64,000 bases of DNA from Caulobacter sp. BP25 (GCF_002737755.1 NZ_PEGH01000018.1:62001-126000), one strand, 5' to 3'. Shown: positions 12,093-21,261, counted from the stretch's first letter. Translations and numbers: made by a program. The notes: a model not told the origin generated them from the sequence alone.

Positions 12093-12155
12093 GGACGCCC
12101 TTGAACTCGACTAAACCCCGCCGACCAGCTTGGCCGACGGGGCAGAGTACACGGT

Positions 12156-13538
12156 CTACTTCGACTTGGGCGAGGTTTTGGCGGGCGCCTTTGTCGCAGG
12201 CTTCTTGGCGGCTGGGGCCTTGGGCGCGGCGGGCTTCGCAGCGGTCGCCTTGGCGGCGGGAGCCTTCTTGGCGGCGGCGGCTTTGGCGGGAGCCTTCGCC
12301 GTCGCGGGCTTAGCGGCGGTCTTCGGAGCAGCGGCCTTCGGCGCTGCGGTCTTGGCCGGAGCCTTGGTCGCGGCGGGTTTGGCGGCAGGAGCCGGCTTGG
12401 CCGGCGCGGCGGCCTTCGGCTTGGCGGCGGCTTTGGCGGGCGCCGCAGCCTTTGGCGCGGGCGCGGCCTTTGCCTTGGTTGCGGGGGCCTTGGCTGCAGG
12501 GGCCTTGGCCGCAGGCGCCTTCGCAGCCGGCGCCTTGGCTGGCGCGGCGGCCTTCTTCGGCGCGGCGGCTGCCTTCGGCTTCGCGGCCGCCTTCGGCTTG
12601 GCCTCGGCCTTCGGCGCGGCGGTCGCCGCCGGGGCGGGCTTTGGCGCGGGGGGCGGCGCGGGCGTTGGCGCCGGAGCCGGAGCGGGTTCGGCCGCCTTCA
12701 CAGGCGCGGCCGCCGGGGGCGGGGCTTTCGCGGGCGTCGGCGCGGGCGTGGCGGCCAGCGTTTGCTTCTTGCCGCCCAGCCAGGCGATCAGGTCGTCGAG
12801 GATCTTCATCGTGTTTGGCTCATCTATTAGATAGTGGGCGTTGTTGGGGTACTCGCGGAACTCGGCGCCGGCGTACTTCTTGCCGACGAGACGCACGTCC
12901 TCGACGGGTGTCGTGCGATCCAGGGCGCCGCCCATGACCAGCATCGGCGCGGTGACCTTGCTGGCGTCGACATAGGCGGCCTTGTTGGGGTCCTTGGCGG
13001 GATAGGCCAGGTCGGCCAACACCCGTCCGCTGTCATGGACCATGGTGGCGTAAAGAGCGTCGTGACGCTCGGCGGGCACGGCGTTGACCACGCCGAACTT
13101 GAAGCCAGTCTTCCACATCTTGCCGGCCTTGGCCTCGGGCTTGCCGGTAAGGATCAGATTCAGGAAGGTGAAGACCGGAGCCAGCTTGGGCTTACCGCGC
13201 GCATCGGCGGGCGAGGCTGGGGCGAATAGCACGACGGCCGAGGCGTTCCCCGCCTCGGCGATCTTTTGGGCGATCAGCCCGCCCATCGAATGGCCCATCA
13301 CGATCGGCTTCTTGCCGGTCTCTCGGGCGAGCGTCTGGGCGTAGGCGACCATTTCAGCGACGTAGTCGGCCAAGGTCAGGCCGATCAGCCCCGCTCGGGG
13401 GCCATCGACCGTGCGCACCGCCGCCCGGATCGTGGGCGTCTCGACGCGATAGCCCTCGGCGCGTAGGCGAGAGGCCACGGGGCCCCATACGTCGCCGGCG
13501 CAGCCGTAGCCGTGAATCAACAGAACTGTATCCACCAC
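12156..13538 (-). CDS. alpha/beta hydrolase with long Ala/Lys/Pro tail
   Basis: A 460-residue protein. Residues 1 to about 255 are an alpha/beta hydrolase: LLIHGYGCAGDVWGP, nucleophile GHSMGG near residue 97, acidic candidate in MGGALDRTTPVED, histidine in NNAHYLIDE. The remaining 200 residues are a low-complexity Ala/Pro/Lys tail (PAAKAPAAKAPAAK-type repeats) like histone H1-type or PhaF-type tails, which can bind nucleic acid or polymer surfaces. The tail resembles the short N-terminal extension of AtpD in this window. Its function is inferred from composition only. Confidence 0.85.
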   Translation of the reverse strand: MVDTVLLIHGYGCAGDVWGPVASRLRAEGYRVETPTIRAAVRTVDGPRAGLIGLTLADYVAEMVAYAQTLARETGKKPIVMGHSMGGLIAQKIAEAGNASAVVLFAPASPADARGKPKLAPVFTFLNLILTGKPEAKAGKMWKTGFKFGVVNAVPAERHDALYATMVHDSGRVLADLAYPAKDPNKAAYVDASKVTAPMLVMGGALDRTTPVEDVRLVGKKYAGAEFREYPNNAHYLIDEPNTMKILDDLIAWLGGKKQTLAATPAPTPAKAPPPAAAPVKAAEPAPAPAPTPAPPPAPKPAPAATAAPKAEAKPKAAAKPKAAAAPKKAAAPAKAPAAKAPAAKAPAAKAPATKAKAAPAPKAAAPAKAAAKPKAAAPAKPAPAAKPAATKAPAKTAAPKAAAPKTAAKPATAKAPAKAAAAKKAPAAKATAAKPAAPKAPAAKKPATKAPAKTSPKSK

Positions 13539-13567
13539 CGTTTTCCCCCGCGCAGTGAACCTGAAAA

Positions 13568-14059
13568 TCAGGTCCCTCGCGCGAACCCCGCGAACGCCGC
13601 GACGACTGCTTCGTAGACGCCGCGCTTGAAGGGTACGATCAGTTCGGGTGCTTCGTCGAGCCTACCCCATCGCCAGGCGTCGAACTCGATGTGTTCGTCC
13701 GCCGTAAGATTGATTTCCGCCTCGTCTCCGGTGAAGCGATAGGCGAACCAGACTTGCTTCTGGCCGCGCCAACCGCGCGCGGCTTTCGGATCGGCCAGAA
13801 CCTCGGGCGGGAAGTCGTAGGTGATCCAGCCCGGTGTGCGTCCGAGCCGTTCCACGGAGACCACGCCGGTCTCCTCGGCCAGTTCCCGGCGAGCGGCGGC
13901 CTCGAGGTCCTCGCCATCGTCGATCCCGCCCTGCGGGAACTGCCAGTTGTAAGGCGGCGCTTGCTTGTGGCGGCGGCCCAGCCAGACGCGGCCGTCCGGA
14001 TGGAACAGGACGACGCCGACGTTGGGGCGGTGCTGCGGATAGTCGGGCTCTGCGATCAT
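13568..14059 (-). CDS. rppH: RNA pyrophosphohydrolase (Nudix)
   Basis: A 163-residue Nudix hydrolase with a perfect Nudix box, GGIDDGEDLEAAARREL then AEETGV. It fits RppH/IalA, which removes pyrophosphate from RNA 5' ends or hydrolyses dinucleoside polyphosphates. RppH features such as YRPNVGVVLF-like N-terminus (HRPNVGVVLFHPDGRVWLGRR) and WQFPQGG are present. I choose the ATG at 14059; a TTG six codons upstream is the alternative. It follows the YibQ-like gene on the same strand, separated by two large palindromes. Confidence 0.92.
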   Translation of the reverse strand: MIAEPDYPQHRPNVGVVLFHPDGRVWLGRRHKQAPPYNWQFPQGGIDDGEDLEAAARRELAEETGVVSVERLGRTPGWITYDFPPEVLADPKAARGWRGQKQVWFAYRFTGDEAEINLTADEHIEFDAWRWGRLDEAPELIVPFKRGVYEAVVAAFAGFARGT

Positions 14060-14081
14060 GAGAGCCTTGTTCCACAAAGCC

Positions 14082-14133
14082 TAGAGCCTGTCCGCTTCAA
14101 ATGGCGACATTTGAAGCGGGTAAACAGGCTCTA
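14082..14133. repeat. 52-bp nested palindrome
   Basis: TAGAGCCTGT plus CCGCTTCAAATG (14082-14103) is mirrored by CATTTGAAGCGG and ACAGGCTCTA (14108-14133), with only a GTAA interruption. It would fold into one long hairpin between the YibQ-like and rppH genes. Confidence 0.8.
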
Positions 14134-14144
14134 AATCAAACATT

Positions 14145-14195
14145 TAGAGCGTGATAGCCGGCGAAACCGCCTACACTTTCGCCTATCACGCTCTA
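14145..14195. repeat. 51-bp nested palindrome related to the 35-bp repeat
   Basis: The outer arms TAGAGCGTGATAG (14145-14157) and CTATCACGCTCTA (14183-14195) pair perfectly. The inner arms GGCGAAA (14160-14166) and TTTCGCC (14177-14183) match, on the opposite strand, the hairpin core found at 1585-1608 and 18578-18601. Confidence 0.8.
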
Positions 14196-15374
14196 GCGAT
14201 GGGCGAGGGCCGAGGCTGGGGCCAGCTGCAGGCCACGCGCCTGCAGGCCGGCGGCCCAGAGACGAACCTGATTGATGGTCACCGGATAGGCGAAGCCCGA
14301 CCCCAGCGACTGGCCCCGGGCCGAGGCGCCGTTCTCCAGCGCGCGCAGCTGGGCGTCGATGGCGCTGGCCGACAGCTCGTCGTCGATCACCCGGTCGGCC
14401 GAGGCGCGCGGGATCTCACCCGCGCGGCGAGCCGCAAGGCCATCGTCGATGAAGGCCAGGCCCCGCGCTTTCAGCACGGTGTTGAAGGTCGCCATCGCCT
14501 GGTCGTTGTCGACGAAGCGTGCGCCCAGATAGTTCGACAGGCCGAAGTAGCCGGTGGCCCGCGACATCAGCCATTCCAGCTTGCGCACGGTGTCCTCGGG
14601 CCGGTTGGCGGCGATCAGGGTGTAGGGGCCAGGATCGTTGGCCGGATAGTCCGCCGGCTCCATCGGCGTCTCCAGCAGCACCTCGTGGCCATGCTCCCGG
14701 GCCAGGTCGATCCAGCCTTGCAGGCCCTCGGCATAGGGCGCGAAGGACAGGGTGATCTCGGGCGGCAAGGTCTCGATGGCCGCGCGGGTGGTCTGGGCGT
14801 TCAGGCCAAGGCCGCCGATGACGACCGAGACCTTCGGACGGCCGTTCGGCGTGAAGGGGCGAGCGTAGGCGTCGGCGGCCGTGCGGCCGTCGGCGGCGAT
14901 GATCGGCAAGGGCGCGCCGCCGGGGCCGGGCGCGGTCAGGCCGGCGATCGGCGCTTGCGGCAAGCCAGGGCCCTGATGGAGCGGCGGTGGCGGCTGCTCA
15001 CCCTCGAAGGCGGGTTTCTTGGCGTCTTCAGCGCCTGCGGGCGGGAAGGGCGCGCGGGAAAGCTGGAGTTCGGCGGACTTTAGCGGGGCCTCGTGCGGGC
15101 CCTCGGCCGTCAAAGCTTCGCGCCAACCCTCCGGCGGGTTCTTGGTGGCGCCGATCTTGGTCAGCTCCACCCGGACAATCGGATTGCCCGCATGCGGGTC
15201 GCTGGTCACCAGGACTAGGGTGGCCAGTGAGGCCAGGAACAGGCAGGCCGCGCCGCCAGCGCCGATATAGGGGTTGGTCAGCGCCGTTCCCAGCTTTGCG
15301 CGCAGCGCGGCCGACCCGCCGGACGCGGGCTTGGCTGCGGCGTAGGCGGGCTTGCGGGAGAAGGTGGCGGCCAT
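14193..15374 (-). CDS. divergent polysaccharide deacetylase (YibQ family)
   Basis: A 393-residue protein with a short cytoplasmic N-terminus and one transmembrane helix near residues 38-60, then an extracytoplasmic linker. The divergent polysaccharide deacetylase domain (about 165-390) contains KVSVVIGGLGLNAQTTRAAI, LPPEITLSFAPYAEGL, HEVLLETPMEP and FIDDGLAAR. This family often follows ctpA and precedes rppH, as here. The start is taken at ATG 15374; a position seven codons upstream is possible. Activity on a glycan has not been shown for most members. Confidence 0.88.
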   Translation of the reverse strand: MAATFSRKPAYAAAKPASGGSAALRAKLGTALTNPYIGAGGAACLFLASLATLVLVTSDPHAGNPIVRVELTKIGATKNPPEGWREALTAEGPHEAPLKSAELQLSRAPFPPAGAEDAKKPAFEGEQPPPPLHQGPGLPQAPIAGLTAPGPGGAPLPIIAADGRTAADAYARPFTPNGRPKVSVVIGGLGLNAQTTRAAIETLPPEITLSFAPYAEGLQGWIDLAREHGHEVLLETPMEPADYPANDPGPYTLIAANRPEDTVRKLEWLMSRATGYFGLSNYLGARFVDNDQAMATFNTVLKARGLAFIDDGLAARRAGEIPRASADRVIDDELSASAIDAQLRALENGASARGQSLGSGFAYPVTINQVRLWAAGLQARGLQLAPASALAHR

Positions 15375-15460
15375 CGTCTCGCAGGCTAAGCGCAAGGGCC
15401 GAAGAGATGGTTAACAAGCCGTCGCCAGCCGCGTCGTTCAGCGCGGCGGGTCGCCGCACG

Positions 15461-15493
15461 AAAACGCCGCCTGGCTCTGGGCCAGGCGGCGTT
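15461..15493 (-). terminator. terminator downstream of ctpA
   Basis: Perfect 12-bp stem (15463-15474 with 15482-15493) and a seven-base loop. Read on the minus strand it is followed by TT, giving the run GCGTTTTCG. It lies 26 bases after the ctpA stop. Confidence 0.7.
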
Positions 15494-15518
15494 GGTTTTC
15501 GAGCGGTCGCGATGAGGC

Positions 15519-16907
15519 CTACTTTTTCTCGGTCGCGGGCGTCTTGGTCGCGGCGGCGGCTTTTGCGGTCACCTCGGCGATCTTGGCCGCGGGCTTGGGC
15601 AGCTTGGGCGTGTTAGCCACACCGCCGGCCTTTAGGACGGCCAGGGCGCGTTCCAGCTGGAAGTCGCCCTTCTTGTCGTCGAAGCCGGTGGGCGGAGCCT
15701 CGGCCGGCGCGTGCGGCGCCACCCGAGTCTTGCCCTCATCGCCGTTCAGGGCGTTCTTGAAGCTGGCTTCGCTAAACCAGACGCGGTTGGCGATGTCCTG
15801 GGCCTGGTCGCGGGTCTGGGCGACCTCCAGGTCCGGGGCGATGCCGGTCTTCTGGATCGAGCGGCCAGACGGCGTGAAGTAGCGCGCCGTGGTCAGCTTC
15901 AGGGCGCCGTCGGCCCCGCCGCGCAGCGGGATGACCGTCTGCACCGAGCCCTTGCCAAAGCTGGTCAGGCCGACCAGCTCGGCGCGGTGACGATCCTGCA
16001 GAGCGCCAGCGACGATCTCCGCCGCCGAGGCCGAGCCCTGGTTGATCAGCACGACTACCGGCAGGCCATTGAGCAGGTCGCCGGGCTTGGCGTTGTAGCG
16101 CTGGATATTGCGGGGGTCGCGGCCGCGCTGGCTGACCACCTCGCCGCCGTCCAGGAAGATATCCGCCACGCCGACGGCCTGATCCAGCAGGCCGCCAGGA
16201 TTGTTGCGAAGATCCAGGATCAGGCCCTTCATCTTCGGGTTCTTGGTCTTCAGCTCGGTGATCGAGCTGGACAGGGCGTCGGTGGCCTTCTCGTTGAAGC
16301 CGGGCAGGCGGACATAGCCATAGTCGCCTTCCATTCGGGCGATGGCGGCCTTGGGCTTGATGATCTCGCGGATCAGCTTGACGTCGAACGGGTCGTTCTT
16401 TTCACGGGCGATCGTCAGGGTCACGGCCTCGCCGGCCGGACCGCGCATCTGCTTGACCGCTTCGTTGACGGTCAGGCCCAAAACGCTCTGGCCGTTGACG
16501 GCTGTGATGTAGTCGCCGGCCTGGACGCCCGCCCGCGAGGCTGGGGTGCCGTCCATCGGCGAGATCACCTTGACCACGCCGTCTTCGCTGGTGACTTCGA
16601 GGCCCAACCCGCCGTACTCGCCGCGAGTGGTGTCCTGCATGTCCTCATAGCTGTCGGGCGACAGGTAGCCCGAGTGCGGGTCGAGGCTGGTCAGCATGCC
16701 GTCGAGAGCGGCCTCGATCAGCTTCTTGTCGTCGACCTCGGTGACGTATTGATCCTCGACCGTGCCCAGCACGTCGCCGAATAGCTCCAGAAGCTTGTAG
16801 GTCTGGGTCTTGGGCGCGTTGTTCGCCTGAGCGATGGGGCTGATATAGGCCATGGTCCCCGCGCCGAGGACGAAGGCGGAAACGCCGATGAGCAGATACT
16901 TGCGCAT
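15519..16907 (-). CDS. ctpA: S41 C-terminal processing peptidase
   Basis: A 462-residue periplasmic serine protease anchored by an N-terminal hydrophobic segment (LLIGVSAFVLGAGTMAY). A PDZ domain spans about residues 95-185 (GLEVTSEDGVVKVISPMDG). The S41 core follows, with the catalytic serine in GSASAAEIVAG near residue 290 and the lysine in SFGKGSVQTV near residue 317. The ATG at 16907 starts directly at the signal anchor; 15 upstream codons in frame look unrelated. The C-terminus is Ala/Lys/Pro-rich. It follows the EnvC-like gene, a common envelope-remodelling arrangement. Confidence 0.93.
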   Translation of the reverse strand: MRKYLLIGVSAFVLGAGTMAYISPIAQANNAPKTQTYKLLELFGDVLGTVEDQYVTEVDDKKLIEAALDGMLTSLDPHSGYLSPDSYEDMQDTTRGEYGGLGLEVTSEDGVVKVISPMDGTPASRAGVQAGDYITAVNGQSVLGLTVNEAVKQMRGPAGEAVTLTIAREKNDPFDVKLIREIIKPKAAIARMEGDYGYVRLPGFNEKATDALSSSITELKTKNPKMKGLILDLRNNPGGLLDQAVGVADIFLDGGEVVSQRGRDPRNIQRYNAKPGDLLNGLPVVVLINQGSASAAEIVAGALQDRHRAELVGLTSFGKGSVQTVIPLRGGADGALKLTTARYFTPSGRSIQKTGIAPDLEVAQTRDQAQDIANRVWFSEASFKNALNGDEGKTRVAPHAPAEAPPTGFDDKKGDFQLERALAVLKAGGVANTPKLPKPAAKIAEVTAKAAAATKTPATEKK

Positions 16908-17018
16908 TAAGGCCCAGAAGGCTCCCTGGCGACGCGCGGCGTCGCAAACCAAATTTAGCCCCGTCCTACCGTATGTGGTGACGATCTAACGACAAGTCAC
17001 CATTACCGAAAAAGCCGC

Positions 17019-18080
17019 TTATCGCGACTCCTGTTTGAGCCAACGTTCCGGATCGGCCGGTTCGCCGTTCTCCCGTACTTCCATATAGAGCTCCGGATCG
17101 GAGGATACATGGTCCGGCATCTTTCCGATCGGGGCGCCGGCCGCGACAGATTGTCCGGGCGCGGCGGTGATCTGGTCGAGGCCGGCCAGCACGATGTGGT
17201 AGGCGCCCTGTGCCCGTAGAATGATCACCGCGCCCCAGCCGTTCAGTGCGCCGGCGTACTCAACGGTTCCAGCGACGGGCGCGGCGACGGTGAGCCCCTT
17301 GTCGGTCCGCAACGTCAGGCCGGGCGCCTTGCCGCCGGCCGGCATCTCCTGGCCAAAGCGGCGGACGATCGCGCCCGAAGCTGGCGGACGCAGCGCTAGC
17401 GGCCCCGTCGCCGCCGCGCGGCCCAAACCATCGCTCAGCGCGCCCAGGGTGCGCAGCTCGGTCTCCTGGACCAGGGCTTCCTGGGCGTAGGCGCGCTCCA
17501 GCTGGGTCTTCTCGATGATCAGTCGCTCGATCTCGCCCTTGCGGTCGGCGACCACGCTTTCGGCGGTGAACAGCTCGGCGGAGGCCGCAGCGGCCTCGCG
17601 GCGAAGAGTCCCGACCGCCGTGGCCTGGCGGGCATAGGCCTGAGCCCGATATTGCAGGTCGGGCGTCATGGCGCGGATCAGGATCGCAGCGCGCACCGCG
17701 TCGCGGGCGTTGTCGGGGGAGACCAGCAGGGCCGGCGGCGGATCGCGGCGGAACAGCTGCAGCGCCGACAGCAGCAGGGCCAGCCGCTGCCGGTTGACGC
17801 CCAGGTCCGCCAGGATGGCGCGCTCCTTGGCGTTCAGCGCTTCCAGTCGCGCCCGTTTGGCGTCGACATCGGCGCCAGCGGAGACGCGGGCGTGGTCCAG
17901 GCGGTCGAGCTCGGCGCGCAGGTCCTCGATCTCGCGGCGGGTGTCGGCGGCGTTCTGGCGGTCCCTGGCGCGCTGCTCCATGGCGGCGCGGTCGACGCTC
18001 TGCCAGGCGATCCCGACCGTGGGAACGGCCAGGGCCAGGGCGGCGAGCGCGAAGACAAAACGCGAGGGGCGGCGAAGCAT
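17019..18080 (-). CDS. EnvC/LytM-like coiled-coil protein, degenerate M23 domain
   Basis: A 353-residue envelope protein with a signal peptide, a long coiled coil (about residues 28-110 and 150-210), and a C-terminal LytM/M23 domain. The zinc ligands of active M23 peptidases appear lost: the HxxxD site reads APGLTLRTD and the HLHFE site reads ELYMEVR. This fits EnvC-type amidase activators; the Caulobacter LytM factor described as LdpF is the likely counterpart, but I cannot confirm orthology. It lies between rlmH and ctpA. Confidence 0.85.
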   Translation of the reverse strand: MLRRPSRFVFALAALALAVPTVGIAWQSVDRAAMEQRARDRQNAADTRREIEDLRAELDRLDHARVSAGADVDAKRARLEALNAKERAILADLGVNRQRLALLLSALQLFRRDPPPALLVSPDNARDAVRAAILIRAMTPDLQYRAQAYARQATAVGTLRREAAAASAELFTAESVVADRKGEIERLIIEKTQLERAYAQEALVQETELRTLGALSDGLGRAAATGPLALRPPASGAIVRRFGQEMPAGGKAPGLTLRTDKGLTVAAPVAGTVEYAGALNGWGAVIILRAQGAYHIVLAGLDQITAAPGQSVAAGAPIGKMPDHVSSDPELYMEVRENGEPADPERWLKQESR

Positions 18081-18096
18081 CGCGGCCTTGATAGCG

Positions 18097-18561
18097 CTAA
18101 TCGCGGTGATAGGGCGAGCCCGACAGGATGGTGGCGGCGCGATAGACCTGTTCGGCCAGCATCGCCCGGGCCAGGGCGTGAGGCCAGGTCTGCGGCCCGA
18201 AGGCCATGGTCTCGTGTGCGCCGGACAGGATCGCGGGATCCAGGCCGTCGGCGCCGCCGATCAGGAAAACGACGCGACGCGTCCCGTCGTCGCGCAGCTT
18301 GGCCAGATGGTCGGCGAAATCGCGGCTCTTGCGGACCTTGCCGTGCTCATCGCAGGCGATGACGTGGGCGCCCTCGAGGTGCGGGCGCAGCACCTCGGCC
18401 TCAGCCGCCTTGCCGGGCTTTCTGGCCTCGACCTCGACGATCTCGACCGGGCCCAGCGCCAGCGCGCGCCCCGAGGCGGTGGCGCGCGACGCATAGTCCA
18501 GGGCCAGCTGCGCCTCGACCATGCGGCCGAGCTTTCCGACGGTGAGGATGGTGATCTTCAT
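18097..18561 (-). CDS. rlmH: 23S rRNA pseudouridine-1915 N3-methyltransferase
   Basis: A 154-residue SPOUT methyltransferase that modifies helix 69 of 23S rRNA. The family's knotted SAM-binding region is visible in RVVFLIGGADGLDPAIL and the conserved end in ARAMLAEQVYRAATILSGSPYHRD. The length is typical. It follows rsfS on the minus strand, the usual order, and ends 16 bases before the EnvC-like gene. Confidence 0.95.
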   Translation of the reverse strand: MKITILTVGKLGRMVEAQLALDYASRATASGRALALGPVEIVEVEARKPGKAAEAEVLRPHLEGAHVIACDEHGKVRKSRDFADHLAKLRDDGTRRVVFLIGGADGLDPAILSGAHETMAFGPQTWPHALARAMLAEQVYRAATILSGSPYHRD

Positions 18562-18573
18562 GCAGGCAAGCGT

Positions 18574-18608
18574 GGCAGCCGAAAGTGTGAGCGGTTTCGG
18601 CGCCCGCC
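18574..18608. repeat. 35-bp dispersed repeat with hairpin (copy 2)
   Basis: Identical over 35 bp to 1581-1615, with the GCCGAAA/TTTCGGC hairpin at 18578-18601. It lies between rsfS and rlmH, just upstream of the rlmH start. Confidence 0.75.
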
Positions 18609-18670
18609 ACGCGCCAAGCTCAGGAAGCGCTCAAGGCCGTCGCCCTGAGGCGACGGCCGAGCAAGAGAGA

Positions 18671-19102
18671 TCAGTTCGCCGCGGTGCGGTGCGGGGCGTC
18701 GACCGCCCAGATCTTCTCGATGTTGTAGAAGCTGCGCACTTCGGGACGGAACAGGTGAACGACGACGTCGCCGGCGTCGATCAGCACCCAGTCGCAGTGC
18801 GGCAGGCCTTCGACCTTCGCCTTGCCGTAGCCGTTTTCCTTCAGCGCCCGCAGCAGGTGGTCGGCCAAGGCGCCGACGTGACGGTGCGAGCGGCCCGACG
18901 CCACGATCAGGCTGTCGGCGACCGAGCTCTTGTCCGTCAGGTCGATGTGGACGATGTCCTGGGCCTTGTCGTCGTCCAGGCGCTCCAGGATCAGGCGCTC
19001 AAGCGCCTTGAGATCAAGAGGGAGACTCAGGCCCGGGGATTCAATCGAGGATTCGGCTCCAGCCGGTCCCTCGTGCGCACTAAGCGCGGGGTCGCTACGC
19101 AG
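18671..19102 (-). CDS. rsfS: ribosome silencing factor RsfS, apparent CTG start
   Basis: RsfS binds L14 of the 50S subunit and blocks subunit joining. The conserved core is LKALERLILERLDDDKAQDI, then VHIDLTDKSSVADSLIVASG, then HCDWVLIDAGDVVVHLF. The core needs codons upstream of the first GTG (18904), yet between that GTG and 19102 the frame has no ATG, GTG or TTG. A CTG at 19102 sits seven bases after a perfect AAGGAG, giving 143 residues. It lies between nadD and rlmH as in many proteobacteria. The protein is certain; the CTG start is an inference. Confidence 0.85.
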   Translation of the reverse strand: MRSDPALSAHEGPAGAESSIESPGLSLPLDLKALERLILERLDDDKAQDIVHIDLTDKSSVADSLIVASGRSHRHVGALADHLLRALKENGYGKAKVEGLPHCDWVLIDAGDVVVHLFRPEVRSFYNIEKIWAVDAPHRTAAN

Positions 19103-19213
19103 CGTATTGCTCCTTATGGGGTCGCTGTGGACAGTTCTCTTAGCACGGAATTGGGCGAAAAGAGAGAGGTCGCGTTCATTGACGTCGATTTGCGCTTTCG
19201 CGCCGCGCTGAAG

Positions 19214-19876
19214 CTATCGGCGAAGCTTGCCCTTTTGCCGCGCCCGCATCGCCGTCGACGACGCGAAATTGAGTGGGCCCGTCAGATAGACCCAGGCCGG
19301 CGCGGTGGCGTCGGGAAGCTTTGCTGCGGCGCTGGCCGGCCAGCGGGCGAAGGCGAAGCGGCGGGCTGCGGGGGCGGTGCGGGCCTTCAGCGCGATCCAC
19401 GGCCGCGAGATCACCGCCACCGGGACCTCGCGCATGATCTGGGTCCAGCCGCGCCAGCGGTGGAAGCCGGCCAGGCTGTCGGCGCCCATCACCCAGACGA
19501 ACTTCACGCCTGGGAAGCGGGCCTTCAGCACCCGCAGGGTGTCGATCGTGTATTGCGAGCCCAGCCGCGTCTCGGCGTCCGAGACGATCATGCCCGAGCC
19601 GCGCGCCCAGCGGCGCGCTTCGGCCAGGCGTTCGGCCAACGGACGGGTCTCATGCGAGGACTTCAGCGGGTTCTGCGGCGAGACCAGCCAGATGACTCGG
19701 TCCAGCTCCAGACGGCGCATGGCGGTCTCGGCCACGTGGGCATGGCCCTCGTGCGCCGGGTTGAAGCTGCCGCCGAACAGGCCGACGCGCATGCCTGGCT
19801 CCAGGTGGAAGCCCAGGCGCTGCGCTGCGGGCCGGCCGGCGTCAGGGACGAGTCTGGCCGGTCCCGCGAACCACAT
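19214..19876 (-). CDS. nadD: nicotinate-nucleotide adenylyltransferase
   Basis: Makes nicotinate adenine dinucleotide in NAD synthesis. The nucleotidyltransferase motif is [18 protein letters not shown] and the second signature is near [14 protein letters not shown]. The frame from 19876 gives 220 residues but overlaps the end of proA by 35 bases. The internal ATG at 19792 (MRVGLFGG) gives a family-like N-terminus without overlap and may be the true start. It is followed by rsfS. Confidence 0.92.
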   Translation of the reverse strand: MWFAGPARLVPDAGRPAAQRLGFHLEPGMRVGLFGGSFNPAHEGHAHVAETAMRRLELDRVIWLVSPQNPLKSSHETRPLAERLAEARRWARGSGMIVSDAETRLGSQYTIDTLRVLKARFPGVKFVWVMGADSLAGFHRWRGWTQIMREVPVAVISRPWIALKARTAPAARRFAFARWPASAAAKLPDATAPAWVYLTGPLNFASSTAMRARQKGKLRR

Positions 19877-21119
19877 ATTTGAACGTCGTCAGTTGCTCGG
19901 CCCCAACCGGGCCGCGGGCGTGAAGTTTGTCGGTGGCGATGCCGATCTCGGCCCCGAAGCCGAACTCGCCGCCGTCGGCGAACTGGGTCGAGGCGTTGAC
20001 CAGCACGATGGCGCTGTCGACCGCCGCGACGAAGGCCTCGGCGACCGTCTCGTCCTCGGTCACGATCGCGTCGGTGTGGCCCGAGCCGAAGGCGGCGATG
20101 TGCGCAGCCGCGCCCTCGACGCCGTCGACCACGGCCACGGAAAGGATCGCGGCCAGGTATTCGGTGGTCCAGTCCTGCGTCGTCGCGGCCTTCATGGCCG
20201 GAACGATGGCGCGGGCGGCGTCGTCGCCGCGCAGCTCGCAGCCGGCGGCGATCAGCGCCTCCGCGATCAGCGGCAGCAGCGTCTCGGCGGCGGCCTTGTC
20301 GACCAGCAGGGTCTCGGCCGAGCCGCAGACCGAGACGCGGCGCAGCTTGGCGTTGACGACGATGTCGACGGCCTTCTTGGGATCGGCGGCGGCGTCGACG
20401 AAGACGTGGTTGAGGCCTTCCAGGTGGCCCAGCACCGGGGCGCGGGCCTCGGCCTGGACGCGGGCGACCAGGCTCTTGCCGCCGCGCGGGATGATCAGGT
20501 CGATCGAGCGGTCCAGGCCTTGGAGGATCATGCCGACGGCCGCGCGATCGGGCGTCTTGACCGCCTGGACGGCGCTGGCCGGCAGGCCGGCGGCCAGCAG
20601 GCCGCGCTCGATCGCGGTGTGGATCGCGAGGTTGGAGGCGATGCATTCGGAGCCGCCGCGCAGGATCACCGCATTGCCCGAGCGCACGCACAGCGCCGCG
20701 GCGTCGGCGGTCACGTTGGGGCGGCTCTCATAGATCATGGCGATCACGCCGATCGGCGTGCGCACCCGGCTGATGTCCAGGCCGTTGGGCCGCGTCCAGC
20801 GCGAGGTCGCCACGCCCAGCGGATCGGCGATCTCGGCGACGGCCTCGACCCCGACGGCGACGCCTTCCAGGCGCGCGGCGTCCAGCGCGAGACGGTCGAG
20901 CATCGGGCCCGAGACGCCGTTAGCCTCGGCGCGGGCCAGGTCTTGGGCATTGGCGGCCAGGATGGCGGGGGCGGCGGCGCGGATCTCGGCGGCCATGGCG
21001 CGGATGGCGGCGGTGCGCTGCTCTGGCGAGGCCAGGCGCAGGGCGCGCGCACCCGCGCGCGCGGTGCGGCCCATGTCCGCCATCGTCGCCTGCAAGCTCA
21101 CCACGCCCGCGTCGTCCAT
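19842..21119 (-). CDS. proA: gamma-glutamyl phosphate reductase
   Basis: The second enzyme of proline synthesis, an NADPH-dependent aldehyde dehydrogenase superfamily member of 425 residues. The catalytic cysteine lies in [20 protein letters not shown], and [22 protein letters not shown] and [21 protein letters not shown] are also present. The ATG at 21119 is chosen; a TTG six codons upstream is open. Its 3' end overlaps the longest nadD frame. Confidence 0.95.
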   Translation of the reverse strand: MDDAGVVSLQATMADMGRTARAGARALRLASPEQRTAAIRAMAAEIRAAAPAILAANAQDLARAEANGVSGPMLDRLALDAARLEGVAVGVEAVAEIADPLGVATSRWTRPNGLDISRVRTPIGVIAMIYESRPNVTADAAALCVRSGNAVILRGGSECIASNLAIHTAIERGLLAAGLPASAVQAVKTPDRAAVGMILQGLDRSIDLIIPRGGKSLVARVQAEARAPVLGHLEGLNHVFVDAAADPKKAVDIVVNAKLRRVSVCGSAETLLVDKAAAETLLPLIAEALIAAGCELRGDDAARAIVPAMKAATTQDWTTEYLAAILSVAVVDGVEGAAAHIAAFGSGHTDAIVTEDETVAEAFVAAVDSAIVLVNASTQFADGGEFGFGAEIGIATDKLHARGPVGAEQLTTFKYVVRGTGQTRP

Positions 21120-21261
21120 GTTCGTTCGTCCCTGCAAGGTTATGCTCAGGTTGAGGCTTACCTAGGCGCTTTCAGGGCAGGATGAAACTAGGTTCGTCTG
21201 AAAACGGAGAGAGTTTGGCTGAGGACACGCTGCGGCCGCTTCACGCGGCTTGCCGCTGAAG

